Shown: positions 1-9,293, numbered from the stretch's first letter. The stretch: 64,000 nt of DNA from Corticicoccus populi (GCF_042686195.1 NZ_JBHUOQ010000001.1:992001-1056000), one strand, 5' to 3'. The notes: generated from the sequence alone by a model not told the origin. Program-made: numbers and translations.

Positions 1-821
1 TCAGCAGTTGAAGATTCTTCTGCTTCCTCGCCCGCTTCTTCATCAGCACTTTCGTCTGAGACATTTTTCATGTCTGCAAGCCACTGATCATATTCATCTT
101 CCGGCAGAGCTTTAACTTTAAAGTCCATCAATGCATGGGACGGTCCGCAAAGTTCAGCACACTTACCATAGAACAGACGATTTGAATCTTCCGCCTTATC
201 ATCATCAAAGATTAAGTAGAAGCTGTTGATACCGTCAATATTCGTATCCAGCTTACCACCGGCCGCTGGAACCCAGAATGAGTGTTTTACATCTGCACCC
301 TGTAAGTTAAAGTAAACTCTTCTGTCTGTTGGTACAACGAGCTCCTGGGAAGTAACTACTTCTTCATTAGGATACTCAAATTCCCACCAGTACTGGTATG
401 CTCTTACATTTACTGTTGTTACATTCGGGTTTACCGCGCCTTCATCATTTTCCATAGCACTTGTATCCGCCTGCTTAAATGTTAAGTATACAGTAGGTAC
501 TGCCAAAATAAGTAATAAGATAATTGGAATGGATGTCCATATAATCTCTAATGTGTGATTCGAAGCAACGTCTTTAGGCTGAAAATGTTCACCCTTCACA
601 CTTCTGCGGCTTTTAGCAACCGCGATAACAAATATAAAAGTTACTACTACTACTACGACCAGCATAATTACGATAGACAAAAGCATTAAGTTAAACTGCT
701 CTTGACCGACTTCACCAGCTGGTTTCAATGTGCTCAGGTGATTCTTGCCGCACCCGGAAAGAAAAACCATGAGGAAGGAAATTAAACCGACCCATTTAGC
801 ACTCATCCAACGATTTTTCAT
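1..821 (-). CDS. ctaC: Cytochrome c oxidase subunit II (CuA-containing), 3' end beyond window
   Basis: Membrane lipoprotein subunit II of a heme-copper terminal oxidase, which takes electrons from cytochrome c into the CuA centre. 273 residues are visible. There is a lipoprotein signal with LSGC (Cys24), a hydrophobic segment at about 46-68, a second at about 93-113, then the cupredoxin domain. CuA ligands are present: His180, and CAELCGPSH with Cys221, Cys225 and His229, followed by Met232. Quinol oxidase subunits (QoxA) lack these ligands, so a cytochrome c oxidase is indicated. The last visible residues are a Glu/Ala/Ser-rich tail; a fused cytochrome c domain (caa3 type) could follow outside the window. 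The ATG at 821 follows AGAGGGG at good spacing. It lies 30 bp downstream of ctaB on the same strand, as in Bacillus cta clusters. Confidence 0.9.
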   Translation of the reverse strand, partial: MKNRWMSAKWVGLISFLMVFLSGCGKNHLSTLKPAGEVGQEQFNLMLLSIVIMLVVVVVVTFIFVIAVAKSRRSVKGEHFQPKDVASNHTLEIIWTSIPIILLLILAVPTVYLTFKQADTSAMENDEGAVNPNVTTVNVRAYQYWWEFEYPNEEVVTSQELVVPTDRRVYFNLQGADVKHSFWVPAAGGKLDTNIDGINSFYLIFDDDKAEDSNRLFYGKCAELCGPSHALMDFKVKALPEDEYDQWLADMKNVSDESADEEAGEEAEESSTA

Positions 822-851
822 ACTTTTCAGACCCCTCTTTCATTCTTTACT

Positions 852-1772
852 TTATATATTCACTAATAAGCCGGCAATGATAATCATTACAAAGAAAATA
901 ATAATGTAATTAAGTGAAAAGACAAATACCCGACCGGCATAGCGGTTATAGTCTTTAACTGGTTTGAACTGGTTCAATCCGATAAACAGCCATGCTGCAT
1001 TCAGTATCACTGCTAAAGCAACAAACCAAGTTCCAAGTTCAACCATTAATACTGGTGTGAACAAAAGAAGTGTCAACCAGAGAACAATTGATTTTTTAGT
1101 TCTCAAATTTCCTTTGACTGACGGCAGCATTGGTATACCTGCTGTTTTATACTCTTCGCTTCTTTTAATCGCAAGACCATAAAAATGAGGCATCTGCCAA
1201 ATGAACATTACGATAAACATCGCCCATGCAATTGAATGTAAGTTCGGGTCTATTACTGCCCAGCCGATTAACGGCGGCATTGCACCCGGGATTGCACCAA
1301 TCACTGTGTTCGAAACTAAATGTCTTTTGGCAAAAATTGAATATACTACTGCATATCCAAATGCTGCAATCAAACCAAGCGTTCCAGCTGTCGAATTAAT
1401 TAAGAATAATAGTATCTCACCAATAATCAGCATGCTGAATCCGATGAACAATATGTCTCTGCCTTTAAAAGTGCCATCGATACTCGGTCTGTTTTGTTTG
1501 GATTCCATCAGTTTGTCAATGTCTCTGTCGTAAAAGTTATTAAGCGCACCTACACCGCCGATAACCAAGGCAGTGCCTGCAGTCATCAGTAACAGAACCG
1601 GTACATTTTGAAAAAATGACAACTGGTAATACATTACCGCCAAAAATCCTGCTGCAAATGCCGGAATAAGATTTGATTTTATAATTCCATCTTTAACAAG
1701 CGTCTTTACAGCCTTGAAAGTAACAGCTCTTTTTTCAATATGTACCTGTTCAGTATATAAGTCTCTTTGCAT
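852..1772 (-). CDS. ctaB: Protoheme IX farnesyltransferase (heme O synthase)
   Basis: Polytopic membrane prenyltransferase of the UbiA superfamily that adds a farnesyl group to protoheme to give heme O, the precursor of heme A made by the divergent ctaA. The prenyl-diphosphate/Mg motif NNFYDRDIDKLM is present near residue 75. There are about nine hydrophobic segments, and the length of 306 aa is normal for CtaB/CyoE. I chose the ATG at 1772 because AAGGGGGCG sits just upstream; the ten extra upstream residues read across that ribosome site. It is followed by ctaC, so heme O synthesis and oxidase structural genes are likely co-transcribed. Confidence 0.93.
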   Translation of the reverse strand: MQRDLYTEQVHIEKRAVTFKAVKTLVKDGIIKSNLIPAFAAGFLAVMYYQLSFFQNVPVLLLMTAGTALVIGGVGALNNFYDRDIDKLMESKQNRPSIDGTFKGRDILFIGFSMLIIGEILLFLINSTAGTLGLIAAFGYAVVYSIFAKRHLVSNTVIGAIPGAMPPLIGWAVIDPNLHSIAWAMFIVMFIWQMPHFYGLAIKRSEEYKTAGIPMLPSVKGNLRTKKSIVLWLTLLLFTPVLMVELGTWFVALAVILNAAWLFIGLNQFKPVKDYNRYAGRVFVFSLNYIIIFFVMIIIAGLLVNI

Positions 1773-1872
1773 CCATACGCCCCCTTTCATACACAAAAAC
1801 AATTACTTCTTATAATAAATTAAAAAAGACACATTTACTATAATTTTCTGCAACAAAATTGTTACATTTTAT

Positions 1873-1894
1873 ATTGTTCAAGAATTGTTCAAGA
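1873..1894. repeat. Tandem 11-bp direct repeat in the ctaB-ctaA divergent spacer
   Basis: The unit ATTGTTCAAGA occurs twice head to tail with no spacer (1873-1883 and 1884-1894), about one helical turn apart. A second dyad, GCAACAAAATTGTTAC, lies just before it at 1850-1865. In Bacillus, ctaA is controlled by the ResD response regulator (SrrA in staphylococci), which binds tandem TTTGT-like sites. A regulator site is therefore plausible but inferred. Nothing else recognisable is seen in the roughly 320-bp spacer 1773-2093. Confidence 0.4.
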
Positions 1895-2093
1895 ATATGT
1901 CACTTAGACATCAGCAGACACCGACAAACTGCTCTATACTTTGGATATAGTTGTTTCACATCTTGATTTTACCATATTTTTCAGAATTGTTAAGGGTATT
2001 TCAGAAGAATCAACATTGCATTCAGTATTCGTTTCGGATATATTATGAAAATAAAGATTCATGAATGAAAAGACTTTTTTTGGGGTGTTACGG

Positions 2094-3002
2094 TTGTATA
2101 AAAATTTAAAAATTGTGGCCCTCTTGACCACAATCGCTATGGTCTTTGTCCAAATTGGGGGGGCATTGGTCACAAAAACAGGCTCTGCTGACGGATGCGG
2201 TGATTCCTGGCCGTTATGCCATGGGCAGTTAATCCCTGCCGACTGGCCTATCGAAACAATCATTGAACTCGCCCACAGAGGCGTTTCAGGTATTGCTATC
2301 ATTCTGCTTGCTTTACTCTGCATCATGGCACTAAAGCAGATTCCCCATATTAGAGAAACAAAATTTTTAGTTGCAGTATCTTTTGGTTTTATCATCATTC
2401 AAAGTCTTATCGGAGCTGCAGCAGTCATCGGCATATGGGAAGGTGACTTTGTACTCGCCGCCCACTTCGGCATCTCGCTCATTTGTTTTGCCGCTGTATT
2501 TCTTTTGACACTGCTGATTTTTGAAGTTGATAAAAAATATGATGCAACCATTTTAATGATCGGCCCATTTTTAAGATATAATACGATCTTTCTAACTATA
2601 TATATTTACTTTGTTGTATATTCCGGAGCACTCGTAAGACATACAGATTCATCACTTGCCTGTATGAGCTGGCCGCACTGCGGACCGGAAAGTATATGGG
2701 CTGTTAATTTCTATCAATGGGTACAGATGAGCCACCGTCTGGCTGCATTTATTGCTATTGTCTGGGTATTTCTCATTATGATTCATGCCATCAGAAAGTA
2801 CAGCCACTACAGAGTCATTAAGTACGGCTGGATTATTGCATTCACTCTTATAGCAATGCAGGCAGTTACAGGCATGCTGAGTATATTTACTATGGTGAAT
2901 ATATTTATTGCGCTGCTGCATGCACTGTTTATCACACTTCTGTTCGGTTTATTATGTTATTTCATTATGCTCCTCTCAAGAAGTAAGAATAATACTAAAT
3001 AA
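2094..3002 (+). CDS. ctaA: Heme A synthase
   Basis: Integral membrane enzyme that oxidises the C8 methyl of heme O to a formyl group, giving heme A for the cytochrome oxidase. The start region carries the conserved IGGALVTKTGSADGCG...WPLCHG segment with the redox Cys pair and the HRGVSG histidine. The second half carries the matching heme-ligand region SHRLAAF. About eight membrane segments are predicted. I chose the TTG at 2094, which follows TTGGGGTG with good spacing and gives 302 aa, close to the family length. An in-frame ATG at 2061 would add 11 residues but lacks a ribosome site. A hairpin terminator follows at 3039. Confidence 0.92.
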   Translation: MYKNLKIVALLTTIAMVFVQIGGALVTKTGSADGCGDSWPLCHGQLIPADWPIETIIELAHRGVSGIAIILLALLCIMALKQIPHIRETKFLVAVSFGFIIIQSLIGAAAVIGIWEGDFVLAAHFGISLICFAAVFLLTLLIFEVDKKYDATILMIGPFLRYNTIFLTIYIYFVVYSGALVRHTDSSLACMSWPHCGPESIWAVNFYQWVQMSHRLAAFIAIVWVFLIMIHAIRKYSHYRVIKYGWIIAFTLIAMQAVTGMLSIFTMVNIFIALLHALFITLLFGLLCYFIMLLSRSKNNTK

Positions 3003-3038
3003 ACAGTGTCAGAAACTTAAATCATTGCAACAATCAGG

Positions 3039-3086
3039 AAGACCCATACAGTGATGTGGAAATATCATTGTATGGGTCTTCTTATT
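3039..3086 (+). terminator. Rho-independent terminator of ctaA
   Basis: Inverted repeat with 17-nt arms, 3039-3055 and 3064-3080 (AAGACCCATACAGTGAT against its near-perfect complement), followed by a T-rich stretch. It lies 37 bp after the ctaA stop. Confidence 0.8.
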
Positions 3087-3215
3087 GTATATCATTTCTT
3101 TTTTAGTATTAATCAGGTCTGCCTTTTTAATCATTACTCATATTGTTTATGATTTACGTTATAATATAAATATTAGATTGATAAAGATACTAATCCAGTG
3201 AAGGACTGATGATTT

Positions 3216-3842
3216 ATGAAGTCACCTGAAACCAGAATCCCTTTCCTCCGGTTTTTACTCAATATATTTATAAAACCTTATACGAATATACAATCAAACT
3301 ATTTCATATCCTGGGCATATAATATACTCTTATTATGTATACTGCCGGTTCTCCTGGCTGCCGGTTTTACTCTTAGAATAATATTCTTAATCAACCAGCC
3401 CGGTTCGGGCAGTAATGAAGCGACTGGAATAGAACTGTTGATTTATTTGATGCTTTTCTTTGTTACTTTCTGGTTTCTCCCCTTTTTCATCATTAATTTA
3501 TTCGGTATATTTATCATAAACAGATATTCAGACTCTCCGCCAAGTTTCCAGAAACTATTCAGTGATCATACCAATATTTTTACTCATGTTTTTGTTTTAT
3601 ACTACATTGCATGTATCCTGCTCATTGCTGGTAATGTTACGCAGAATGAATTCCTGTTTTCTCTTTTAAATTTTGTTATTTTCATAATGGCTGCCGGATA
3701 CTTTGCCGGCACGTTTGTAATGCTGCGCTTTTATTTTAATAAAAACGAGAAGCCCTTAAAAATACCGTTAATCTATCTGGGTTCATTAATATTGTTTTCC
3801 CTGATATACGGATTCTCAGTTTTTTGGATATTTATTATTTAA
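3216..3842 (+). CDS. Hypothetical polytopic membrane protein
   Basis: I do not recognise this 208-aa protein. It has about five hydrophobic helices (roughly 38-60, 74-103, 127-145, 147-168 and 182-205) and a short polar N-terminus, with no signal peptide and no catalytic motif I can see. A Yip1-like or similar small membrane family is possible but unsupported. The ATG at 3216 follows AAGGACTGATG at a rather long distance. It stands alone between the ctaA terminator and the terminator shared with pycA, which converges on it. Confidence 0.7.
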   Translation: MKSPETRIPFLRFLLNIFIKPYTNIQSNYFISWAYNILLLCILPVLLAAGFTLRIIFLINQPGSGSNEATGIELLIYLMLFFVTFWFLPFFIINLFGIFIINRYSDSPPSFQKLFSDHTNIFTHVFVLYYIACILLIAGNVTQNEFLFSLLNFVIFIMAAGYFAGTFVMLRFYFNKNEKPLKIPLIYLGSLILFSLIYGFSVFWIFII

Positions 3843-3940
3843 CATCATCTTTTTAAAAAAGTTGACGTGTATTATGTGTCATTAAGATACGGCACTTAAA
3901 ATACTGATCAAGTAACGTTCTTTCTATACGATTTAATGCA

Positions 3941-3974
3941 AAAAGAAACACGCCGTTCGGCGCGTTTCTTTTTA
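3941..3974 (-). terminator. Terminator between pycA and the convergent membrane gene
   Basis: A-rich/GC-rich stem AAAAGAAACACGCC with complement 3959-3973 and a GTTC loop. A T-run flanks both sides, so it may act in both directions. It overlaps the pycA stop codon. Confidence 0.75.
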
Positions 3975-6900
3975 TTCTGACTTTTCGATTTCAATCATCA
4001 AATCGTTTGAGGCAACACTGTCTCCTGCTTCAACATAAACATCTGATACAGTACCGTCAAATGGTGCTTTAACAGAGCTCTCCATCTTCATCGCTTCAGT
4101 AATAATAATTACTTCACCTTTTTTAAATGAATCGCCTTTACCGAACTTAACAGCACTGACAGTTCCCGGCATTTGTGCACCAATATGATTTGTATTGGTT
4201 GGATCTGCTTTTTTTAGTCTCGCGACTTTGGATTCAACATTTTCATCCTGAATCTTCACTTTACGAGGGAATCCATTGAGTTCGAAGTACATCCATCTCA
4301 TACCGTCATCATTCACATGACCCACTGACAGGAGATTTACAATCAATGTTTTTCCTTTATCAATCTCAATCTCAAGGATTTCATTTTTTCGCATTCCAAA
4401 CAAGAATGTCGGTGTATCTAATACTTCAACATTGCCGAAGCGTTCTTTTGTTGCCACAAAGTCTTTATATACTTTTGGATATAATGCATAGCTGAGCACA
4501 TCTTTATCCGTGACTTTGCCTTCCTGGAAAGTTTCAACTTCTTCTTTAAGCGCATCGAAATCAACAGGCTCCAGAACTTCTCCTGCGCGAACTTCAAGTG
4601 GTGCAGTACCTTTAAGTACAATATTCTGGAGTTCTTCATTGAACCCTGTTACCGGTCTGCCAATCTCGCCTTTAAAGAAGCTGACGACTGAATCCGGGAA
4701 GTCGAGCTGTTCTCCTCTTTCAAATAATGTCTTCTCATTTAAATCATTCTGAACCATGAATAATGCCATGTCGCCGACAACTTTAGAAGACGGAGTTACT
4801 TTCACAATATCACCAAACAGCATGTTGACCTTCTGGTACATCCGTTTTACTTCACCGTACCGTTCGCCTAAGCCGAGAGATTTCGCCTGGCTGAGAAGGT
4901 TCGAATACTGACCGCCCGGCATTTCATGCTCATAAATTTCAGTGTGCGGGCTCTTAATATCACTTTCAAAATCAACATAATATTTACGGACATCTTCCCA
5001 GTACTGACTGAGTCGTTCAAGTCCTTTAATATCTGCACGGATATTGCCGTCAACACCGTCAAGCGCGTAATACAAGCTGTTTGCGCTCGGCTGGGAAGTC
5101 AGGCCGCTCAGTGCCCCGAGCGCTGTATCCACAACATCTACGCCCGCTTCAATCGCTTTAGCATAAGTCATGATACCATTACCGCTTGTATCATGCGTAT
5201 GCAGGTGAATTGGAATGTCGACAGTTGATTTTAATTCTCCAATCAGTTCATATGCTGCCTGCGGCTTTAACAGACCGGCCATATCTTTAATCGCAAGAAT
5301 ATGTGCCCCTTCTGCTTCAAGTGCCTGTGCCATCTTCTTATAATACTCAAGCGTGTAGACGTCTGAACGGTCCGGATTTAAGAAGTCCCCAGTGTAACAG
5401 ATAGCCGCTTCCGCCACTTTCCCTGTTTTAAGTACTGCCTCAATCGGCTTCTTCATCGCTTCAAGCCAGTTCAGAGAATCGAAAATTCTAAAGACATCAA
5501 TGCCTGCCTCCGCACTTTCCTGCACAAACTTCTCTACAACATTATCTGCATAGTTTTTATACCCGACTGCATTCGATGCGCGGAGCAGCATCTGGAATAG
5601 TACATTCGGAATTTCTTTACGCAGTGTTTCAAGTCGTTTCCATGGATCTTCTTTCAGGAAATTATAAGCCACATCAAATGTCGCACCGCCCCACATCTCA
5701 AGTGAGAACGCATCTTTTAAATCGTGTGCTGTATACGGCGCAATCTTTTTCATATCATATGTCCGCACACGTGTTGTCAAAAGTGATTGATGGGCATCAC
5801 GCATTGTTGTATCAGTGATCAGCGTCTCTTTCTGATCTTTCAGCCACTGACTTAAACCTTGAGCCCCTTTTTCATCCAGAATCTGTTTGGTTCCGCTGAC
5901 AATTTCAGGCTTATACTTTGGCACTCTTGCTTTATCAAACTGCGGTTTATCGCGTTTATCGACACCCGGAAAACCGTTAACAGTAATCGTTGAAATGTAC
6001 TCAAGCGTTTTTGTTCCCCGGTCTTTCGGTTTTTCAAAGTCAAATAAAGACGGTGTTGAATCAATAAATTTAGTGGAATAATCACCTTTTCTGAAGTCTT
6101 CATTCTCAATCACATTGAGTAAAAACTGCAGGTTGGTTTTAATTCCCCGGATACGCATTTCTTTTAAACTCCGGGACATTTTATCATTCGCATCTGTATA
6201 AGACAGACCGTGTGTAGACAGTTTAACGAGAAGTGAATCATAGTAAGGTGAAATCACTGCACCCTGGAAACCATCTCCGGCATCTGTTCTGACACCAAAC
6301 CCGCCGCTTGAACGGTATGCCATAATTTCACCTGTATCCGGCATAAAGTCATTCAATGGATCTTCTGTAGTAATACGGCACTGTACCGCATACCCCATCA
6401 ACTGGACATCTTCCTGCTTCGGCATATGAATTTTTTCATCAAATAATGCTTCACCGTCTGCGATTAATATCTGTGTTTTGACAATGTCTACACCCGTCAC
6501 CATTTCGGTAATCGTATGTTCGACCTGTACACGCGGATTGACTTCGATGAAATAAAATTCACCGTCCGCCACTAAAAATTCAACTGTCCCTGCGTTTAAG
6601 TAACCGACCTGCTCACCCATACTTTTCGCCGCTTCACAAATTTCCAGGCGCAGCTCATCTTTCAGACCGACAGAAGGCGCCACTTCCACGAGCTTCTGGT
6701 GGCGTCTTTGTACAGAACAGTCACGTTCATACAAGTGAACAATATTACCGTATTTGTCACCGATAATCTGTACTTCAATGTGCTTCGGCTCATTAATATA
6801 TTTTTCGAGGTATACATTATCATTTCCGAATGAACGCTTTGCCTCACTTTTCGCGCGGTCATAAGCATCTCTTAAGTCATCGCCTTCGTCGACGATACGC

Positions 6901-7412
6901 ATTCCTTTACCGCCGCCGCCTGAGATAGCTTTAATAATGATCGGATAACCGTGCTTATCAATAAACTCCTGCACCTCATCAAACGATTCGACCGCACCGT
7001 CACTGCCCGGAATAATCGGCAGATTTGTTTTAATCGCAGTGTCACGCGCACGGACTTTATCACCGAACATTTCCAGGTGACGAATTTCAGGGCCGACAAA
7101 AATAATGCCCTCTTCCTGACACCGTGTTGCGAATTCTTTATTTTCACTTAAAAAGCCGTAGCCCGGATGAATGGCATCAACATCCGCATCTTTTGCCACT
7201 TTTATGATTGCTTCAATATTCAAATAGCTGTCAGTCGGCGAAAGATCTTCACCCACAAGGTACGCTTCATCGGCTTTATATCTATGTAGTGCACCTTTAT
7301 CTTCATTACTGTAAATCGCCACTGTAGTGATATCGAGTTCCGTACACGCACGGAAAATTCGAATCGCAATCTCACCACGGTTGGCTACCATTAATTTATT
7401 GATTTGTTTCAT
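3972..7412 (-). CDS. pycA: Pyruvate carboxylase
   Basis: Biotin-dependent cytoplasmic enzyme converting pyruvate, bicarbonate and ATP to oxaloacetate, which refills the citric acid cycle. The order is an N-terminal biotin carboxylase domain beginning KLMVANRGEIAIRIFRA, an ATP-grasp glycine loop (ISGGGGKGMR), a carboxyltransferase domain beginning DTTMRDAHQSL, and a C-terminal biotinyl domain with EAMKMES, where the biotinylated Lys is about residue 1109. The length of 1146 aa matches single-chain PycA. I chose the ATG at 7412, six bases after AGGGGG; an upstream in-frame start would include that site. A promoter-like element and a cre site lie upstream (7449-7527). Confidence 0.97.
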   Translation of the reverse strand: MKQINKLMVANRGEIAIRIFRACTELDITTVAIYSNEDKGALHRYKADEAYLVGEDLSPTDSYLNIEAIIKVAKDADVDAIHPGYGFLSENKEFATRCQEEGIIFVGPEIRHLEMFGDKVRARDTAIKTNLPIIPGSDGAVESFDEVQEFIDKHGYPIIIKAISGGGGKGMRIVDEGDDLRDAYDRAKSEAKRSFGNDNVYLEKYINEPKHIEVQIIGDKYGNIVHLYERDCSVQRRHQKLVEVAPSVGLKDELRLEICEAAKSMGEQVGYLNAGTVEFLVADGEFYFIEVNPRVQVEHTITEMVTGVDIVKTQILIADGEALFDEKIHMPKQEDVQLMGYAVQCRITTEDPLNDFMPDTGEIMAYRSSGGFGVRTDAGDGFQGAVISPYYDSLLVKLSTHGLSYTDANDKMSRSLKEMRIRGIKTNLQFLLNVIENEDFRKGDYSTKFIDSTPSLFDFEKPKDRGTKTLEYISTITVNGFPGVDKRDKPQFDKARVPKYKPEIVSGTKQILDEKGAQGLSQWLKDQKETLITDTTMRDAHQSLLTTRVRTYDMKKIAPYTAHDLKDAFSLEMWGGATFDVAYNFLKEDPWKRLETLRKEIPNVLFQMLLRASNAVGYKNYADNVVEKFVQESAEAGIDVFRIFDSLNWLEAMKKPIEAVLKTGKVAEAAICYTGDFLNPDRSDVYTLEYYKKMAQALEAEGAHILAIKDMAGLLKPQAAYELIGELKSTVDIPIHLHTHDTSGNGIMTYAKAIEAGVDVVDTALGALSGLTSQPSANSLYYALDGVDGNIRADIKGLERLSQYWEDVRKYYVDFESDIKSPHTEIYEHEMPGGQYSNLLSQAKSLGLGERYGEVKRMYQKVNMLFGDIVKVTPSSKVVGDMALFMVQNDLNEKTLFERGEQLDFPDSVVSFFKGEIGRPVTGFNEELQNIVLKGTAPLEVRAGEVLEPVDFDALKEEVETFQEGKVTDKDVLSYALYPKVYKDFVATKERFGNVEVLDTPTFLFGMRKNEILEIEIDKGKTLIVNLLSVGHVNDDGMRWMYFELNGFPRKVKIQDENVESKVARLKKADPTNTNHIGAQMPGTVSAVKFGKGDSFKKGEVIIITEAMKMESSVKAPFDGTVSDVYVEAGDSVASNDLMIEIEKSE

Positions 7413-7448
7413 AATCATCCCCCTAGTCTTTAAAACTGTAATGAGTGT

Positions 7449-7477
7449 ATTATAATAAATATTCATTGCATGTACAA
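7449..7477 (-). promoter_or_regulatory. Probable sigma-A promoter of pycA
   Basis: On the minus strand, TTGTAC (7477-7472), a 17-bp spacer, then a perfect TATAAT (7454-7449), about 37 bp before the pycA start. The -35 match is weak; the -10 is perfect. Confidence 0.5.
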
Positions 7478-7512
7478 TATATTCATCTCATTATTTTTTA
7501 AATATTCTAACA

Positions 7513-7527
7513 ATGAAAACGCTTACT
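7513..7527. promoter_or_regulatory. Catabolite response element (cre) candidate upstream of pycA
   Basis: ATGAAAACGCTTACT fits the CcpA consensus WTGNAANCGNWNNCW at every position. It is centred about 78 bp upstream of the start site predicted from the promoter, where CcpA can activate as well as repress. Confidence 0.55.
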
Positions 7528-7583
7528 CTGCTTTTCATCATGAAAACCCTTGATACATAAGGGTTTTCAACTTTTTGTTTTTA

Positions 7584-7622
7584 CAAAAAAATCAGCAGTT
7601 ATCTTATTGATAACTGCTGATT
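7584..7622 (-). terminator. Terminator of ftsW
   Basis: Perfect 14-bp stem AATCAGCAGTTATC with its complement around a TTATT loop. On the minus strand it is followed by seven T residues. It lies just after the ftsW stop. Confidence 0.85.
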
Positions 7623-7627
7623 TTAAG

Positions 7628-8815
7628 CTATTTTACTTTTTTATGTCCTTCTTTAACATGTTTTGCTGCAATCGACAAAAGACCTACTGCTATTGAAATA
7701 CTTAAAAATGCCGAGCCGCCCTGGCTGAGAAGCGGCAGTGGAACACCTGTTAAAGGAATCAATTTTGATATACCGCCGATATTTACAAATACCTGTATGC
7801 TGATGTACATCGCAATCCCGATACAGACCAGACTGTAAAATTTATCTGAAGAAATACTCGCATAATGCAGTGCTTTAAACACCAGTATAATATACAGTGC
7901 CAGTATAAATAATACCCCGATTAATCCAAGTTCTTCAGCGATTACCGCAAATATAAAATCTGTGTGCGGTTCCGGCAGATAACCAAGCTTCATTACACCA
8001 TTCCCAAGACCTGTCCCTGTCAATCCGCCGTGGGAAATCGAAATCAGTGAATTTGTTAATTGATATCCTGACCCCGTAGGATCAAGGAACGGATTCATAA
8101 AGGTTTCAATTCTTGCACGCTGATAGCCGGAAACCACTTCTCCTGAAATTAAAAATCTCCCTGCAAGGATTACTGAGATGACCAGTCCGACAAAACCGCC
8201 GACAACAAGAACAATTTTCATAGGCAGACCGGAATATACAAACATGCCGACAATAATCGCGAATATAACAAGCCATGTTCCAAAGTCATTAAACAATACG
8301 AGTAAAGAAATAACACCAATTAATAACAGAGGAAAGAAATTTTCTTTTCTGAGTGTACCGACCACTTCACGTTTTTTATCATAAATATATGCAAGATACA
8401 GTATGACAATAATCTTAAAAAACTCCGACGGCTGGAGCTCCTGGTTAATGATTGGAATCTGCAGCCAGTTTCTCTCACCATTTCTTTCTATACCGAAGAA
8501 ATGTGTGATTAATAAAACAATAAAAATGACTGCTATTAAAATAACATGCAGCCTTTTATTTTTAAAAAATTCTCCCGACATAAAATAAGTCATAAAAAAT
8601 ACGAGCAGAAAACCGAGAATAACAAATCTAAACTGGCCGTTAAATAAAGCCATAGGATTACCTGAGTTTGGATTTTGATATAGATTCACCATACTTGCCG
8701 AATAAATCATTATCAAACCAATTAAGCTCAGCAGTACATATGTAATAATAATCGTGAAATCTACATACTTTGAATAGTCTTTAACATATTTTAGAAAATC
8801 TTTAACATACTGCAT
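7628..8815 (-). CDS. ftsW: FtsW/RodA/SpoVE-family peptidoglycan glycosyltransferase
   Basis: SEDS-family membrane enzyme that polymerises lipid II during septal wall synthesis together with a class b penicillin-binding protein. The protein is 395 aa with about ten membrane segments. It has the large extracellular-loop signature GYQLTNSLISISHGG, GTGLGNGVMKLGYLPEPHTD and IAEELGLIG, and a C-terminal PLTGVPLPLLSQGGSA. The ATG at 8815 follows AGAGGGGC. FtsW rather than RodA is favoured because staphylococcal ftsW lies in this position beside pycA. It is 34 bp downstream of ylaN on the same strand and probably co-transcribed. Confidence 0.9.
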   Translation of the reverse strand: MQYVKDFLKYVKDYSKYVDFTIIITYVLLSLIGLIMIYSASMVNLYQNPNSGNPMALFNGQFRFVILGFLLVFFMTYFMSGEFFKNKRLHVILIAVIFIVLLITHFFGIERNGERNWLQIPIINQELQPSEFFKIIVILYLAYIYDKKREVVGTLRKENFFPLLLIGVISLLVLFNDFGTWLVIFAIIVGMFVYSGLPMKIVLVVGGFVGLVISVILAGRFLISGEVVSGYQRARIETFMNPFLDPTGSGYQLTNSLISISHGGLTGTGLGNGVMKLGYLPEPHTDFIFAVIAEELGLIGVLFILALYIILVFKALHYASISSDKFYSLVCIGIAMYISIQVFVNIGGISKLIPLTGVPLPLLSQGGSAFLSISIAVGLLSIAAKHVKEGHKKVK

Positions 8816-8849
8816 AATTAAGCCCCTCTATATAAAAAAAGTCTAAAGA

Positions 8850-9149
8850 TTAATTTTCTTTAGACTCAACTTTTTCTTCTTGCATATATGCTTCGTGAAC
8901 TCTTGAAACTTCAATTTCAAGTTTTTCAAGAAGGTCACGTCCATCATTCGGATCGATAAGACCAAGCCTTACAGCAAAGTTTACTTCTTTAGAAAGACCA
9001 AACATCTGCGTGTCCAACACTTCTTCATAAACCGGGCACTGGGGCATCGTTAAGTTGTCCATTTGCACCTTTATGAGTTGCACAATTCGATCTGCATCTT
9101 TCTCAAGCTGTAAGTATGCTTGGCTGCGTAATTCTTCGTTAGTGGACAC
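8850..9149 (-). CDS. ylaN: YlaN family protein (UPF0358)
   Basis: Small, mostly helical cytoplasmic protein of 99 aa found across Bacillales. YlaN has been reported as an iron-binding partner of the repressor Fur that affects iron homeostasis. The sequence shows the conserved core MPQCPVYEEVLDTQMFGLSKEV and GLIDPNDGRDLL. I chose the GTG at 9149 (MSTNEELRSQ...) because GAGGGGGT lies six bases before it; the longer in-frame start at 9176 would read through that site. It precedes ftsW in the same direction. Confidence 0.85.
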   Translation of the reverse strand: MSTNEELRSQAYLQLEKDADRIVQLIKVQMDNLTMPQCPVYEEVLDTQMFGLSKEVNFAVRLGLIDPNDGRDLLEKLEIEVSRVHEAYMQEEKVESKEN

Positions 9150-9293
9150 AGCACTACCCCCTCGACTTACTCTCATTAAAATATTATATCACAAGCCCTA
9201 AAAAAGCAAGCAAATAACTGGTTTCTTTAGTTCCAAATATTTAAAACTCGTACTATTGTCTGATATAATAAGTGGCATAAGGAGAGAATACAT

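Noticed and set aside
2061..2093. Upstream ATG start for ctaA
   Set aside because: No ribosome site precedes it; the TTG at 2094 has one and gives the usual family length.
7541..7569. TGAAAACCCTT / AAGGGTTTTCA hairpin followed by T-rich sequence on the plus strand
   Set aside because: It looks like a plus-strand terminator, but no plus-strand gene precedes it between pycA and ftsW; kept only as a possible guard hairpin.
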